A DNA stretch of 64,000 nt from Elephas maximus indicus (lineage: Eukaryota; Chordata; Mammalia; Proboscidea; Elephantidae): NCBI RefSeq assembly GCF_024166365.1, contig NC_064831.1:30060768-30124767 (forward strand), read 5' to 3'. Below are positions 45,496-56,910 of this stretch, piece after piece. Within the stretch, counting starts at the first letter, position 1, and each line of letters starts with the position of its first letter. A program made the translations under genes and the position numbers. The notes beneath the pieces were generated by a model. That model did not search any database. It worked only from the letters and a program-made list of their open reading frames with translations, and was not told where the DNA came from.

Positions 45496-45911
45496 TGAAT
45501 ATCTAGCGATGTTCAACATCTTTTCATGTGTGTATTTTTCTTCATTAACCTTTTAATATGGTAAGTTACTTGGATTTTGAAATATGAAACAGCCTTGTAT
45601 CCTTGGAATAAACACCAATTGGTCATGATGTGGAATTCTTTATAAATATTGTTGAATTCTATTTGCTAATACTTTGTTAAGAAATTTGCATCTATATTCA
45701 TGGGGAATATTGGTCTGTAATTTTCTTTTTGGTACTGGTATTTTCTGGTTTTGGTTATCAGGATAATACTGGCTTCATAAGCTGAGTTGGGAAGGATTCG
45801 TACATTTTCTATTATCTGGAAGTGATTCTATAGAATTGGTGCTAGTTCTTCTTTAAACATTTGGTAGACTTCTTCAGTGAAACTATTTGTGTCTGGAGAC
45901 TTCTTTTGGGA

Positions 45912-46074
45912 GAGTTCGGTGCAGTGGTTAAAGCAGTTGACTGCTAACCAAAAGGTCAGCAGTTCAAAACCACCATCGGCTCCACAGGAGAAAGATGTGG
46001 TAGTCTGCTTCCACAGAGATTTACAGCCTTGGAAACCCTATGGAATTGCTAGGATGGCAGTGGGTTTGGTTTTT
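45912..46074 (+). repeat. Afrotherian SINE, type A, internal deletion
   Basis: Head AGTTCGGTGCAGTGGTTAAA; the TGGGGCAGTTC ... GAGTCGG part is missing (CCCTATGGAATTGCTAGG). Ends GTGGGTTTGGTTTTT. Confidence 0.9.
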
Positions 46075-46107
46075 GAAACTACAGGTTAAATTTCTTTAAT
46101 AGTAATA

Positions 46108-46290
46108 AAAACCAGTTGCTGTTGAGTTGATTCTACCTTATGATGACCCTATGTGTATCAGAGTAGTTTTCATTGGCTGACTTTTTAGAACCAGGCCTTT
46201 CTCCCAAGGTGCCTCCGGGTGGACTCGAACCTCCAACCTTTTGGTTAGTGGCTGACTATATTAACCGTTTGCACCACCCAGAGACTCCTT
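46108..46290 (-). repeat. Afrotherian SINE, type B
   Basis: From AAAACCAGTTGCTGTTGAG to TTTGCACCACCCAGAGACTC. Confidence 0.9.
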
Positions 46291-46297
46291 AATAATA

Positions 46298-46456
46298 ATA
46301 CCTGTTGCCATCAAGTTGATTCTGACTCATAGTGACCCTATAGGACAGAGCAGAACTGCCCCACAGAGTTTCCGAGGAGCAGCTGGTGGGTTCAAAGTGC
46401 CAACCATTTGGCTAGCAGCCGTAGCTCTTAACCACCACACCACCAGGGTCTCCTTC
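46298..46456 (-). repeat. Afrotherian SINE, type A, short form
   Basis: From CCTGTTGCCATCAAGTTGAT to ACACCACCAGGGTCTCCTT. Directly next to the previous copy, same strand. Confidence 0.92.
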
Positions 46457-47019
46457 ATAGTAATAGGGCTACTCAAATTAATCTGTTTTAGATTGGGCCA
46501 CTGGTGGAGTTTGTACTTTTTGAGGAATTGGTCAATTTCATCTAAGTTGTTAAGTACCCGTGTCTAGAGTTGTTCAGAGAATTCCCTGATTATTCTTTTG
46601 ATGTCTTCATGGTCCATTTCATTACTATTAGTAATTGTGTCTTTGCCATTCTCGCCAAAAGTTTGTTAAGTTTACTGATCTTTTCAAAAATCAACTTTTG
46701 TTTCACTGATTGTATCTCCTGTTTTTCTGTGCTGAATTTCACACTCTATCTTTACTATTTTCTTCCTTCTGCTTGCTCTGGGCTTATTATGCTCTTCTCT
46801 TTCTAGTGTCTTCAGGTGGGAGTTTAGATTACTGATTTGAAACTTCTCCCCTTTTTAATGTAAGCATTTAGTGCTGTTAATTCCTTCTCAGCCCTACCGT
46901 AGCTACATCCCACAAATTTTGGCCTGCTTTATTTTCATTTTCACTCAGTCCAACACATTTCTTCACTTCCCTTGGAACTTCCTCTTTGACCCTCGGATTA
47001 TTTAGCAGCATAATGTCTA

Positions 47020-47445
47020 TAAAGGCATAAAACAAACTACAAGGAATTAGAAAGGAAAAAATGATACTGAAATGTAGTTATCAAATATTATAAAATTTTG
47101 ATATAGTAATATGGGTGCCTTTTTATTAACACATTAAATAAAAAGGAATAGTGATGAGTCTAATAATCACTATAAGTTTTGTCATGATGAGCATAAATGA
47201 CAACTCGAGGTATCTGCAACAACTATAATATAAAAATATCTCTGATTTCCTTTGGTGACAAAGTTGTAGGTATTGCTAAAACTATGGTGATTATTATCTA
47301 TATTCATAATTGAAGGAAATGATAAATTTTTAGTTAGAAGATAGTGAAAATAAAATGTAATATTTTTGTTCACAGGTCTCCTTAATTTTACCCACAAGCC
47401 CCTTCAGCTGTGTACAATCCAGGTTAAGAAACCCTGATTTGGAGG
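47020..47445 (+). mobile_element. Old DNA-transposon-like repeat, copy 2
   Basis: Same family as 2335-2745; shared 20-mer at 47302-47321 and GGTGACAAAGTTGTAGGTAT against GATGACAAAGTCACAAGTAT. Ends GGTTAAGAAACCCTG. Confidence 0.55.
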
Positions 47446-47474
47446 ATTTCACTCTGATTACCCCAAAAAAGAAA

Positions 47475-47530
47475 AAAAAAACCAACAACAACCAAACTCA
47501 TTGTCATCAAGTAATTCTGACTCATAGCAT
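47475..47530 (-). repeat. SINE tail fragment
   Basis: CAACCAAACTCATTGTCATC AAGTAATTCTGACTCATAGC only. Confidence 0.65.
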
Positions 47531-47587
47531 GTTGCCCTTTTTCTGCTTCTCTACTTTCTTCAGTTTGGTCTTTCTGGTATGATTATC

Positions 47588-47756
47588 GGAGCCCTGGTGG
47601 CACAGTGGTTAAGAGTTCGACTGTTAACCAAAAAGGTCAGCAGTTCGAATTCATCAGCTGCTCCCTAGAAACCTTATAGGGCAGCTCTACTCTGTCCTAT
47701 AGGGTCACTAGAAGTCAGAATTGAGTCAACAGCAACGGGTCTGGTTTTTGGTTTTA
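47588..47756 (+). repeat. Afrotherian SINE, type A
   Basis: Perfect 11-bp duplications GTATGATTATC at 47577-47587 and 47757-47767. Short form. Confidence 0.95.
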
Positions 47757-47798
47757 GTATGATTATCTAGGGTCTTATGACCTGACTAATGAAGAACT

Positions 47799-47969
47799 GG
47801 AAACCCTAGTGGTGTGGTGGTTAAGAGCTATGGCTGCTAACCAAAAGGTCGGCAGTTTGAATCCACCAGGTGCTCCTTGGAAACCCTATAGGGCAGTTCT
47901 ACTTTGTCCTATAGGGTCACTATGAGTCAGAATTTGACTCGATGGCAATGGGTTTGGTTTTTTGGTTTT
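47799..47969 (+). repeat. Afrotherian SINE, type A
   Basis: Duplications TAATGAAGAA at 47787-47796 and 47970-47979. Ends 90 bp from the donor of the TRIM2 exon at 48069. Confidence 0.95.
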
Positions 47970-48068
47970 TAATGAAGAATGGAAAATCTTCCAGTTTAGG
48001 AGAAGGCAATTCTTCACTTTTAATAAACACCAACCATTCTAAACAAATAAATTAGCATTTCAGTCTAC

Positions 48069-48209
48069 CTGGATCCTGCTGTTTCCCCAGTCTGCTACAA
48101 TGATGTTTCCGTTGGAATCCACGGCTACACCTGTGGGAGCATTAAACTGCCCATTTCCTTCTCCGTTTGAGCCAAACTTTAACATGAACTCTCCTTCCTG
48201 GTTAAATAC
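48069..48209 (-). CDS. TRIM2: TRIM2 NHL-domain exon (second from last)
   Basis: A 141-nt exon, 47 codons, from a TTCATACAG acceptor to the donor GTAGAC. It encodes [40 protein letters not shown] and WGNSRIQ, a textbook NHL blade (the family name NHL comes from motifs like this). Phase 0 on both sides. Two SINEs (47.59-47.97 kb) end only about 100 bp downstream of its donor, in the intron. Confidence 0.95.
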
Positions 48210-48749
48210 CTGTATGAAATATTTAACAATTATTGTTTAAATTAAAATTATTGAACCAACATTAGAGATGTTTAAAAAAATCTTCCGAGTGAGATATTTA
48301 TAACAAGACCTACGATTTAAGATATTCTAAATATAAAACAAAAAAGCTAGACCCCCATATCACCCATGGTTCCACAGTTTACTGTATAAATCTGATTTTC
48401 ACTTGTTAAACTACCACTTTTTTTTTTTTTAAGCTTATACCTGGTCATTAAATAATTTGTGTTAAAAATACTTTTTTATAAACTATAAAATACTATACAA
48501 ATGTAAGGTATTATGAGTAAGTACAGCTATAATTTTCAACAATACCATTCTTTCTGTTTTTAAATAAACAGCCAAATTTCAAGAACCGGCAACTGTATTT
48601 TTAACAGTATGGATGATAAGTCAAAGCTGGGTCAAAGAGTAGGAGTTTTTTGTTAGATCAGATGCTCAAAATTTATTACCATTTTACTAAGTCGGTGAAA
48701 CAAGGAAGAGTAGGCTGGACTTCACACTTGTAACAGGGGCATTTTGTTT

Positions 48750-48835
48750 AGTATGTGTGAGTGTGGGTCTGTGTATGTGAGTATGTGTGTGCATGCATAT
48801 GGGTGTGAGTGTGTGTGTGAGTTGTGTGTGTGACG
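48750..48835 (+). repeat. TG-rich microsatellite
   Basis: Interrupted (TG)n/(GTGA)n over about 85 bp in a TRIM2 intron. A smaller (TG)8 is at about 51938. Confidence 0.8.
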
Positions 48836-49189
48836 AGAGCAGATAAGGGACAAGAAGAGGGCTTTTGTATTTACTCTCACAAGTAATTTTTAGATAAAAT
48901 ACAGAGTTTAAATAAGCTTAAGACTTTGGTGAATAGACTCTTACTGAGAGAAAAGAGGCTGTTATAAGTAAATTTACCCTTATGTAAATTCTCTAGTATC
49001 TAACAGGGCCAAGAAATGGGCTGTCACGGTTAATTAAAAATTCTTATTAATAAGAGTGTTACTCTATATGTACCATATTCAGATTACTGATTTTGAGAAA
49101 ATTGTAATTTTAATACAGTTATGCTTACTCTATTGTTTGCAAACAATAGAGCAAGGATAATTTTATTTTGATGATTCAGATAATACTTA

Positions 49190-49391
49190 AAACCAAAACC
49201 CACTGTCGTCCAGTCAATTCTGACTCAGAGCAACCCTGTTGGACAGAGTCAAACTGCCTCATAGGGTTTCCAAGGCTATAAATCTTTACGGAAGGAGACT
49301 GCCACATCTTTCTCCCACGGAGTGGCTGGTGGGTTCGAACCGCTGGCCTTTTGGTTAGCAGCCGAGCACTTAAACACTACACTGCCAGGGT
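49190..49391 (-). repeat. Afrotherian SINE, type A, long form
   Basis: Perfect 12-bp duplications AGATAATACTTA at 49178-49189 and 49392-49403. Confidence 0.95.
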
Positions 49392-49517
49392 AGATAATAC
49401 TTAATGGTATTGAAATGTCTCTAGGTTGTTATTTTAAACTTCTATTATCATGTAGACTAGACATTAGAGGTACTCATTAACAAATCAAAAAGTATTATGA
49501 ACAAAGACTATGAGAGT

Positions 49518-49560
49518 AAAAACCAAACCCATTGCTATGGAATCGATTCCAACTCATATG
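49518..49560 (-). repeat. SINE tail fragment
   Basis: AAAACCAAACCCATTGCTAT GGAATCGATTCCAACTCAT only. Confidence 0.7.
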
Positions 49561-49747
49561 GGTTCCTAAGATGTAGAACGTAAATGTGTTCACTTGATCT
49601 GAGCAGAGACCTGAGTTGAGGATGATCTCAGGACCTTTTAGTTTTCCTAGTGCCATTTCTGTGACCGTGAAAGACTAAAATGACTCTATTTCTTTTAGCT
49701 AAGTAGCATCAGGAAAGTGGAGCATCCCCCTCTCTGAGGCTAAGATT

Positions 49748-49781
49748 AAAAAAAAAAAAAAAATTTTTTTTTTTTTTTTTT
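49748..49781. repeat. A16-T18 perfect palindrome
   Basis: Sixteen A directly followed by eighteen T, flanked by AAGATT and AGATT. See findings. Confidence 0.9.
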
Positions 49782-49789
49782 AGATTACC

Positions 49790-51960
49790 TTAAGATAAAG
49801 AAGAAACAGAGTCATGGTCTCTTCCTGAATTAATTACATAATTAATTGTCAAGTAAGCAAGTTTCCTTTCTGGTTCTTTAGGAAGGACAGAGCCAATAAC
49901 AACCAGATTTTACTGCAGTGTCGTGTTTTAAGAATCTTCCCTGACTCTATCCCTTTTGGGTAAAAGCTTCTAGTTTTAAAGCCTAATGGGAGTGGATTTG
50001 TGATGGTGGGGAAATGATTTGTTATTCTCTGATCTTTCTCTTATTAAGTTCTACAAATAAATTTTTTTTGCTTGCTTGTTGCTGTTGTTCCCTCTGAGTC
50101 AGTACGTTTTCCTTGGCATAATCTAAATGGCTCAAGTGTTTTTGCTTCACTTGGAATTATGGGTGAATGTCAAATGTAGTCTTGCTTGTTTTGTGATGAA
50201 AAGAAAACATACACCGAAGGTTGTTAAAGAACTAACTAGACCACCTGATGTCAGCCCTGGCCCACAGGCACAGTTTTCAGGTTTGCGAAGGACTGCTGCC
50301 AACCGCACTGTCTGCAGGGGGAGCAAAAGCCTGAGAACTCATAAAAGCTACAAGGCAACAGCTGTCAAAGGGAAGAGCAAAAACAAAAAAGACGGTGGTT
50401 TTCTGAAATTAGAGGAAAACTGAGTTCAAATAGGTAACTGAAATAACCTGCTGTCCTGAAAACTGAAATTTAGAATTTCAAGAATTAAAAATTTCTCACA
50501 TTTTCAATTTTCCTCCTCTAAAACATCACTGAATTGCTTATAAATTATTCAGATACAAACATATTAAGAGGGAGAAGTTTATTAGCTGAAAGAGTTTTGA
50601 TAGCTTTGCTTTTTAGAACAAGTTTTTATAGCAAGTTTTTAATAACTCATGTCAAATACCAACCCCACTTGGAAGTCTCCCCTGGTAGACTTTGCTATGG
50701 GAATATTTCCTTTTCTTTTGGATACTTACAGAGCTTTATAAGTACCTGTTTTTGAGAAATAACTGATTGCTCTCTGCCTTGCATTTTGTTTCCTTACATA
50801 TGTCTTATTTCCTTCTACAGTGTCAGCCAGGGCTGGTAAACTCCAGCAGAGTCACAGAGGCTGCCTGGAATACTGGGAAGGGAAGGGCTCTGAGGCCACA
50901 GCTGTGCTTAGTAGGAAAGAGTAACTTCACCATTTATTGCTAATTTTTTTCTGGGGGTGGAGGGAGGGCAGCACCTCTGCTAGGCGTTTGCCGGCCTTTG
51001 TACTGTCAGGATCTCTATGGGCTTTCTTCTTGTCGAATGCCCTACAGTTAAATGAATGGTTCCTCTATTAAGCAAGTGAAGGCAGGCAGTGTGATAACAG
51101 CCTGTATTGTCCTTTGATAGTTATGCTCAGCACACAGGACTGTGACAGCCCTGTGGGAAGAACAGTCACAAAGCCCAGTCCTTGCTGCCTCCTTTGCTGT
51201 TTCCCTCTGCCACTGCCCATCCAGACAGACTCTCCCCCCACCCCTCCCACCCCCGCCGCTGTCCTCTTCTTTTTACCAAGACACCTCCCACAGAGAGTGG
51301 TGGTGACGGAGAATGCAGCTTATCCGCAGGGGTGGGGAGGGGGGTGGGCAGAGGACAGCCTCAGACCTGAGTACCCCGCCTGGAGAAGCCTTGGTCCAGA
51401 TCATTACTAAATATATTCTGGCTTTAGTAAATGAGAAATTTGTTTTGATGCACTTTATTATTTCCTGATTTGCTCATAATAAAGGTCAAATCTTTCTCTC
51501 CCTATTGGCAGGGTGGACAGCAGAAGGTCATTGTCTAAATAATACCGAGTTTGTGAAAGGATTCTAAGAACTATGAACTGTACTACGTAAATGTAAGTTA
51601 GGGCTAATCTCTGCCCCCTGCCCGAACCTATCACTGTAACAGGGTTCCAATATCTAATTTTTTTCAAGACCTTATAATGCAAGAAATTTTTAAAGTTATT
51701 TTGTTTCGTTAAGTAGCCATAAAATTTAAGCTTCAGCAAGTTCTGCCTCTAAGTTCAAATAATTGCTTTTTTTAAATTTAATTTTCACGTCATCTCCATT
51801 CACACTAGTTTCAAATTAAGAAACTTACTGGCACTAAGTTTTGCTCAGTTCGTGAAACTCCAAGATCTGTATGTCCAAATTAAAATCTGCATCTTTAAGC
51901 AGAAGAAAAAATCTACTCTTTTAGGTTAATTCCTTTAGTGTGTGTGTGTGTGTTATGTTA
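49790..51960. other. TRIM2 intron, nothing recognised
   Basis: About 2.2 kb without identifiable repeat. A 98-codon plus-strand ORF at 50127-50423 (basic, K-rich end) and two overlapping ORFs at 51.07-51.41 kb have no recognisable features; I treat them as chance. Confidence 0.45.
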
Positions 51961-52028
51961 TTTTCCCCTACGCCGATTTCTTAACAAAAGCAGTTAAAGG
52001 TGAACAACAACTTTTGTGCTTGTAGTAC

Positions 52029-52099
52029 CTTGACAGAATGGTTATGGAAATCTGTGACAATAATTTCATTATTGCTATTTACCGCTGCAAAATGAGGAC
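52029..52099 (-). CDS. TRIM2: TRIM2 NHL-domain exon (third from last)
   Basis: A short 71-nt exon between TTGCAG and GTACTAC. It reads [20 protein letters not shown] then SVK, after completing Gly, and gives the core of one NHL blade. Val in EIIVTD stands where I recall Ile in human. The donor GTACTA lacks the usual GTRAGT and is weaker than its neighbours, but frame and homology fix it. Confidence 0.94.
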
Positions 52100-52209
52100 C
52101 TGCAAGAGAAATGGAAAAAAAAAAATATGTTACGACCGTAACAACAAAAAAATGATTGATTACAGTAATATAGCAGTTACTGCGAAAAGAAAAACTTAAC
52201 ATATTAACT

Positions 52210-53090
52210 CCATTACTTAAAAAAGCAAAGAATCACAGACTCAGTCCTGGGAAGATCATTCAGCCAGACCTCTGGCTCCAGGTAGCACGGATCCTATGTG
52301 GCTCTACCCTGTGGCTGTCTACTCTAACTTACTCCACACCCAGGTCAGAGTTCCAGTGGCCCCGATGACGTGGGGTGAGCAACTAGCCCCAGAGCTCATT
52401 GTCCACACCGCCATCTGAAAGGCACATCTGCCGGCCTCCCTGGGCAGGTGTTAGTTATTTGAGGGTCCTCAGCTCCCCATGGGGGAAAGACATGGTAACT
52501 CTTAGCATGGGGAAAAGACCCCCATGTATAAGATTTTTAAAACCCACACTTCATAATTTTGGGTGACATTCAGAACTTGGCAGGACTGGAGACAAAGCAC
52601 AAAGAAAGATTATGCAGATTGTTAAACACAAAAAGCATCCTTTTAAAAAGAAACTTAACAAACTGATTCAGCCTCTGCTTGCAGATATGAGAACCTAAGT
52701 AAGCTGTGATTGCAAAGTGGTACACTAAAAAGGGAAGCAAAAGAGCCGGCCCTCCCGGTAGTCATCAGATATTCTCAGCTCCTGCTCTCTTAGAATCATC
52801 TAGGAAAGTCAAACAATCCTCATGCAGTCTCTTTAAAGGCAAATGTAGCTAGATGGGAACAGGAGTTACTCCATTGTTCCTCAAACATTTTCTACTTAAA
52901 AAAATAGTAAGTTATTTTAAAATTCATATTTTATTTAATATTAATATTCTAGGATTAGACTTCTGAGCTGTAAACTGCCACCAATAAAAACCACACATGG
53001 ATTTCAGTTCAACTTACTGCCAGTGGAATAACTGAGAAGCACCTAATCATGCTTTTGCTTAGATTTCATCCCCAGCATCCTTCCCAAAGC
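52210..53090. other. TRIM2 intron, nothing certain
   Basis: Between two coding exons. TCAGTCCTGGGAAGATCATTC with CAGACC and GCTCTACCCTGTGGC hints at an old MER/L2 piece near 52.23-52.35 kb; not supportable. Confidence 0.35.
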
Positions 53091-53196
53091 CAGCAAACAT
53101 GCTGGGGATGTGGCATCTTCAACATGCTCTGACATCATGCAAACGTGAGCACAAGAAGCATAGAAAAGGGGGTTTACATATTACCATCGAGTGTAC

Positions 53197-53365
53197 CTGC
53201 AAACTGCCTGTCCCCATTTCCTCGGCTACCAAACCTGGTGACTATTTTCCCGTTTGGCTGGAAGATAAACACACAGCACGCTTTGTTGTCCACCACGATA
53301 ATGTGCCCGTTGCGGTCCACGGAAACTCCTTTGGGCCCCATCAATTTTCCTGATCCAATTTTTGT
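53197..53365 (-). CDS. TRIM2: TRIM2 NHL-domain exon (fourth from last)
   Basis: A 169-nt exon from a CTAACAG acceptor to the donor GTACAC. It encodes [40 protein letters not shown] and [16 protein letters not shown] plus the first base of a Gly codon. It carries one full NHL blade ([16 protein letters not shown]) and the lead-in to the next. The leftover base joins the next exon (G|GT). Intact, with an 8.3 kb intron on its 5' side. Confidence 0.95.
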
Positions 53366-53544
53366 CTGTTAGAGACAAGCACAGAAATCAACCAGACATC
53401 AAAGTTTAAAGCACTCTAGAACATGAAGGTATACATTTGTTTTAACAAACATTTACTGAAATGATTAAACAGGAGTGCCCTGCTACTCGCTTGCTCAGTG
53501 ATCTTCTGTCTTGGGAAGTTACCTTTGTCACATCCATTATCCGG

Positions 53545-53690
53545 TGGAAACCCTGGTAGCGTAGTGGTTAAGAGCTAATCAGAAGGTTGGGAGTTTGAAT
53601 CCAGCACGTGTTCCTTGGAAACTCTATGGGGCAGTTCTACTCTGTCCTATAGGGTCGCTATCAGTTGGAATCGACTGAACGGCAAAGGAT
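53545..53690 (+). repeat. Afrotherian SINE, type A
   Basis: GGAAACCCTGGTAGCGTAGT head; ends GACTGAACGGCAAAGG. About 180 bp on the 5' side of a TRIM2 exon. Confidence 0.9.
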
Positions 53691-53789
53691 ATTATCTGTT
53701 ACTGATATTTATATAAAATCCTTATTTTTATTAGGGATCACCACCAAAAAAATGTCCCAGAATCCCCGTAACTGAGGTTCCAGTTCCCT

Positions 53790-54240
53790 TGTAAAGAAGC
53801 AGCGTAGTAGAGTGATAAATCACTGCATTGGGAACCAAGAGACCTTGTCCTGCTTCCATTACTTTTTTCAGACGTAACTTTGTTAGCACAAATGGATTTA
53901 ATTTCCTTCTGTTTCAGGTTCCTTATATATTAAAAAGGTAAAAAAAATGACCTCATTTCCTTCCACTGGTATTTCTGGAATGTGTATTAAGTAAAATAAT
54001 GTAGGTAAAGTGTTTAGCAGAGACTACAGCATGTACGAAGCAGTCACGAAAGTGAAGGAAGCACTGTCGTTAACGTGGATCCCAACCGATGGCGTTTTAA
54101 CTGCCAGGCACCCGCCATTGAACTTTACCAGAATTAAGCTCCATGCTGGGGGGGCCGGTGTCTGTTTTATCCACCACTGTGTACTCACAGCCTAGCATAC
54201 TTCTTGATGCCTAATAATCACTCAACAGATATTTATTGAA
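53790..54240 (+). repeat. MIR-like relic
   Basis: GAAGCAGCGTAGTAGAGTGA ... GACCTTGTCCTGCTTCC, and near the end CCTAATAATCACTCAACAGATATTTATTG. The middle is diverged. Confidence 0.5.
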
Positions 54241-54519
54241 AATATTAATGAAAAAAGTCTAGCATTCTTGTAGGGTAATCATGGTGATTAAATGACTCTA
54301 GTTTGCCCAATATTATAAAATGGGAGAAAAGTATTAAATTTATATAAACAATATACCATGTGTATTTTAAATGTCATTCATTTCTGAGTAGACAACAGTG
54401 TGTATATAAATGGCTATTTGCCATAAACTGTATGTCTATTACCTTTATGTTGTATTCTTACAGCCCCATTTTCTAGAGTACTTATGAAGAAGCCCTTCAC
54501 TCACCCCCCCCCATTTATT

Positions 54520-54650
54520 TAATAATTCTGCAAATACTGGTTGAGCACCTACTATATGCCTGATATTGTGTTCTAGGCACTTGGTAAACAAAGACAGCAA
54601 GTCACAGCTCCTGTCCTTAATGATATCCCAATCTCACTGCAGAGACAAAT
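54520..54650 (+). repeat. L2/L3-like relic
   Basis: TGGTTGAGCACCTACTATAT, GATATTGTGTTCTAGGCACT, GTCACAGCTCCTGTCC is the usual old-LINE motif. Confidence 0.55.
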
Positions 54651-55199
54651 ACGACTACTGTACCCTTTTAAAATGTCTGTTACTGAGTTTTCAATATGGT
54701 AGATCTGGGAAAATTCAAATAAGTCATCTCAGAAACCACATGGAACAACAACTTGATGATAAAGGTCACTATAAAAGGAAGAAGGTGCACCCCAGGCAAG
54801 GAAGCGGCCGGAAAGAGGCATGGTAAGTGAGGAGACTGTTAAGAATCACAGTCTTCCTGGCACCTGGGCTCAAAATATCTGACGGAAGTGGATCTACATG
54901 TGCTTTTTATGAAAGATACCTCAGACAGATTACTGAACAAATCAAGGTACAGAACAGTCAGTATAGCCAGAGCTACTTGTTGAAATGTTAAATGTGTTTG
55001 TATATTTATACATAGTTCTGTTACATATGCTTATATATATCTGGAAGGAAAAATAAGGTGCCAAATAGTGTTTATATCCAGAAAATGGTATTAGTGGTAA
55101 TAGGAGAAACTCTTACTTTTTGTTTTATACTCTTCTGTGGGCTTATTTTAAAAATTTATTTATATGTGTTTTAGCTCTCTCATTTTCCCTCTACATATT

Positions 55200-55530
55200 A
55201 GCACTGTGTGACAGAAATATAATGTGAGTCAAATGTGCAATTTCAAATAGTCACACCACAAAACTAAAAAGAAACATTATATATTTTATTTAACCCAGTA
55301 GATCTAAGGAAACCCTAGTGGCATATAACAGATCTAAAATACTATTATTTTGACATGTAATCAATATAAAAATTATTAAAGAGATATTTTACATTCTTTT
55401 TTTTTTTGGATTAAGACTTTGAAATCCAGTGTGTATTTTACACTTACAGCATGTCCCAATTCAGACCAGCTACATTTCGTGTACTCAATATCCACAAGTG
55501 ACTGGTAGCTACCATAATGGACAGTGTGAC
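55200..55530 (+). mobile_element. Non-autonomous hAT-like element, copy 2
   Basis: Starts AGCACTGTGTGACAGAAATA and ends ATAATGGACAGTGTG, near-inverted ends (CACTGT / ACAGTG). Contains TTTATTTAACCCAGTAGATC, GACATGTAATCAATATAAAA, CAGTGTGTATTTTACACTTA. Partner of 31495-31820. Confidence 0.75.
55308..55329 (+). repeat. 22-bp SINE head remnant with target duplication
   Basis: GGAAACCCTAGTGGCATATA then AC: the first 15-17 bp match the type A head. Flanked by AGATCTAA at 55300-55307 and 55330-55337. Confidence 0.65.
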
Positions 55531-55799
55531 TCCATATACTTCTGAGATCTCATTTATCTTCATGGCATCAACTATCCTCTACGGGTAAGATCCCCAAATC
55601 AATATCTTTAATCATGGCCTATTTTACAAGTCCTCACCTTGAATTCAATCAGTGTCAAACCAAATTTATCCTCTCACTTCCACCATCAAAAAAGGCGGGG
55701 GAGGTTAAAGAAAACTCAAACTAACACCTCTTGATTTCCTACTTTCTTCTATATTACGATTCTTCCAGTCACCTAGGATCAAAATTTCAGGGCAAAATT

Positions 55800-55925
55800 C
55801 ATTCTTTCTTTCACCGGTCTAGACCTCAGTTTTCTCATCTGTAAAATGGCAGCTATTTGTATAGACTCCCTGAGAGCATAAGGAAAAAGTGCCAATCACA
55901 GCATCTGGCACTAAGATGGTCCCTT
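55800..55925 (+). repeat. MIR fragment
   Basis: CTCAGTTTTCTCATCTGTAA, GGCAGCTATTTGTATAGACT, CAATCACAGCATCTGGCACT are the MIR core and end. Confidence 0.75.
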
Positions 55926-56749
55926 TCTACCCACCCATCCAGCTGGTATCCTACCTGACCATAGGATTTCATCTTTTCCCAACAGAGACATGAAACTATA
56001 AGGAGGAGAGAGTGTGGAGAGAGGGATGGGGACTTTCCACAGTGGGTGTTTCATCTTTATATGATACTTTATACTTGTAAGTTTGTAAGTGACTGAGATT
56101 CAGATTTGATCTTTTATTGAAAAGGGACACAATTACCAAGGAAGGAAACAATTGTATTCCTGGAAGGGAATCTGTTGCGTAAATTTGATTCTGATTCTCC
56201 AACCCAGCCCAAAGATCAAAGAGGCTATAACATAATGGCTTGTAAAGAAATGTCATGTCTTTCCTTCATGTCAGCAGAGATCAAAAGAAAAAGATGGCAC
56301 TCTGATTATTAAAGCAAGAATATTATTACTACCTACCATTATGAACACCAGTTATTACTTAAATGACTCAGCCTTATAATACCAAATAGGTTGTAATTAT
56401 CTAGAATACAAACAGAAAATAAAGGATTACCTCCGTTCTATCACGTAACGAGAACTGGTGCAGGTCTAAAAGAAAAACTTGAAAGTTAAACTAAAACCTC
56501 TTTCCTTCATCACTTCCAGCTTAACTGCAAAGGATTCTATCAAGTAAAATGAAAATTACCACATTTGGCGTAACAGTGTCTCCCACCTTAGGCAAAACAG
56601 AAACAATAATACTTAGACCTTGGTTTTGGAATGGTTAAATAAAACTATTTAACTCACTAAATAGTGATTTTAGAATATGGTAGCCGGGGCCTCTATATTT
56701 GTTCTGATCACAAAAGGCTCCTTGATGGGCTAGAAGATGTAAATCAGGA

Positions 56750-56910
56750 GGGAAGATGGGAAGGAAAAATTTAGAGGGAGGATGGGAAGAAGTTGGTGAC
56801 AGAAAGAGAGGGGGTAAGATGTTAGATCCCTGGAACTTTGCCTTAAGGAAGGGGAGGAGGGAGGGGAGGAGGAGGATGGGGAAATACATGAGGTGAAAAA
56901 AGACGGAGAA
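56750..56910 (+). repeat. Purine-rich tract (GGA/GAA)
   Basis: Long G/A-only runs, for example GGAAGGGGAGGAGGGAGGGG, on plus (pyrimidine on the TRIM2 strand). Could form triplex or quadruplex. Confidence 0.7.

Larger units (their letters stand above)
45030..47010 (-). mobile_element. L1 ORF2 3' region, antisense, split by SINEs
   Basis: On plus it reads AATGCCCAAGAGTGCAACTGCTGG, CCACCAGCAATGAATAAGAG, TTTGCATTTCCCTAATG, TTTGCATCTATATTCATGGG, GGCTTCATAAGCTGAGTTGGG, the complement of L1 RT and C-terminal coding sequence as I recall it. Four SINEs interrupt it. Decayed. Confidence 0.75.

Noticed and set aside
50127-50423. 98-codon lysine-rich ORF in a TRIM2 intron
   Set aside because: No known motif, no promoter or splice signals that I can support; amount of open frame is within chance.
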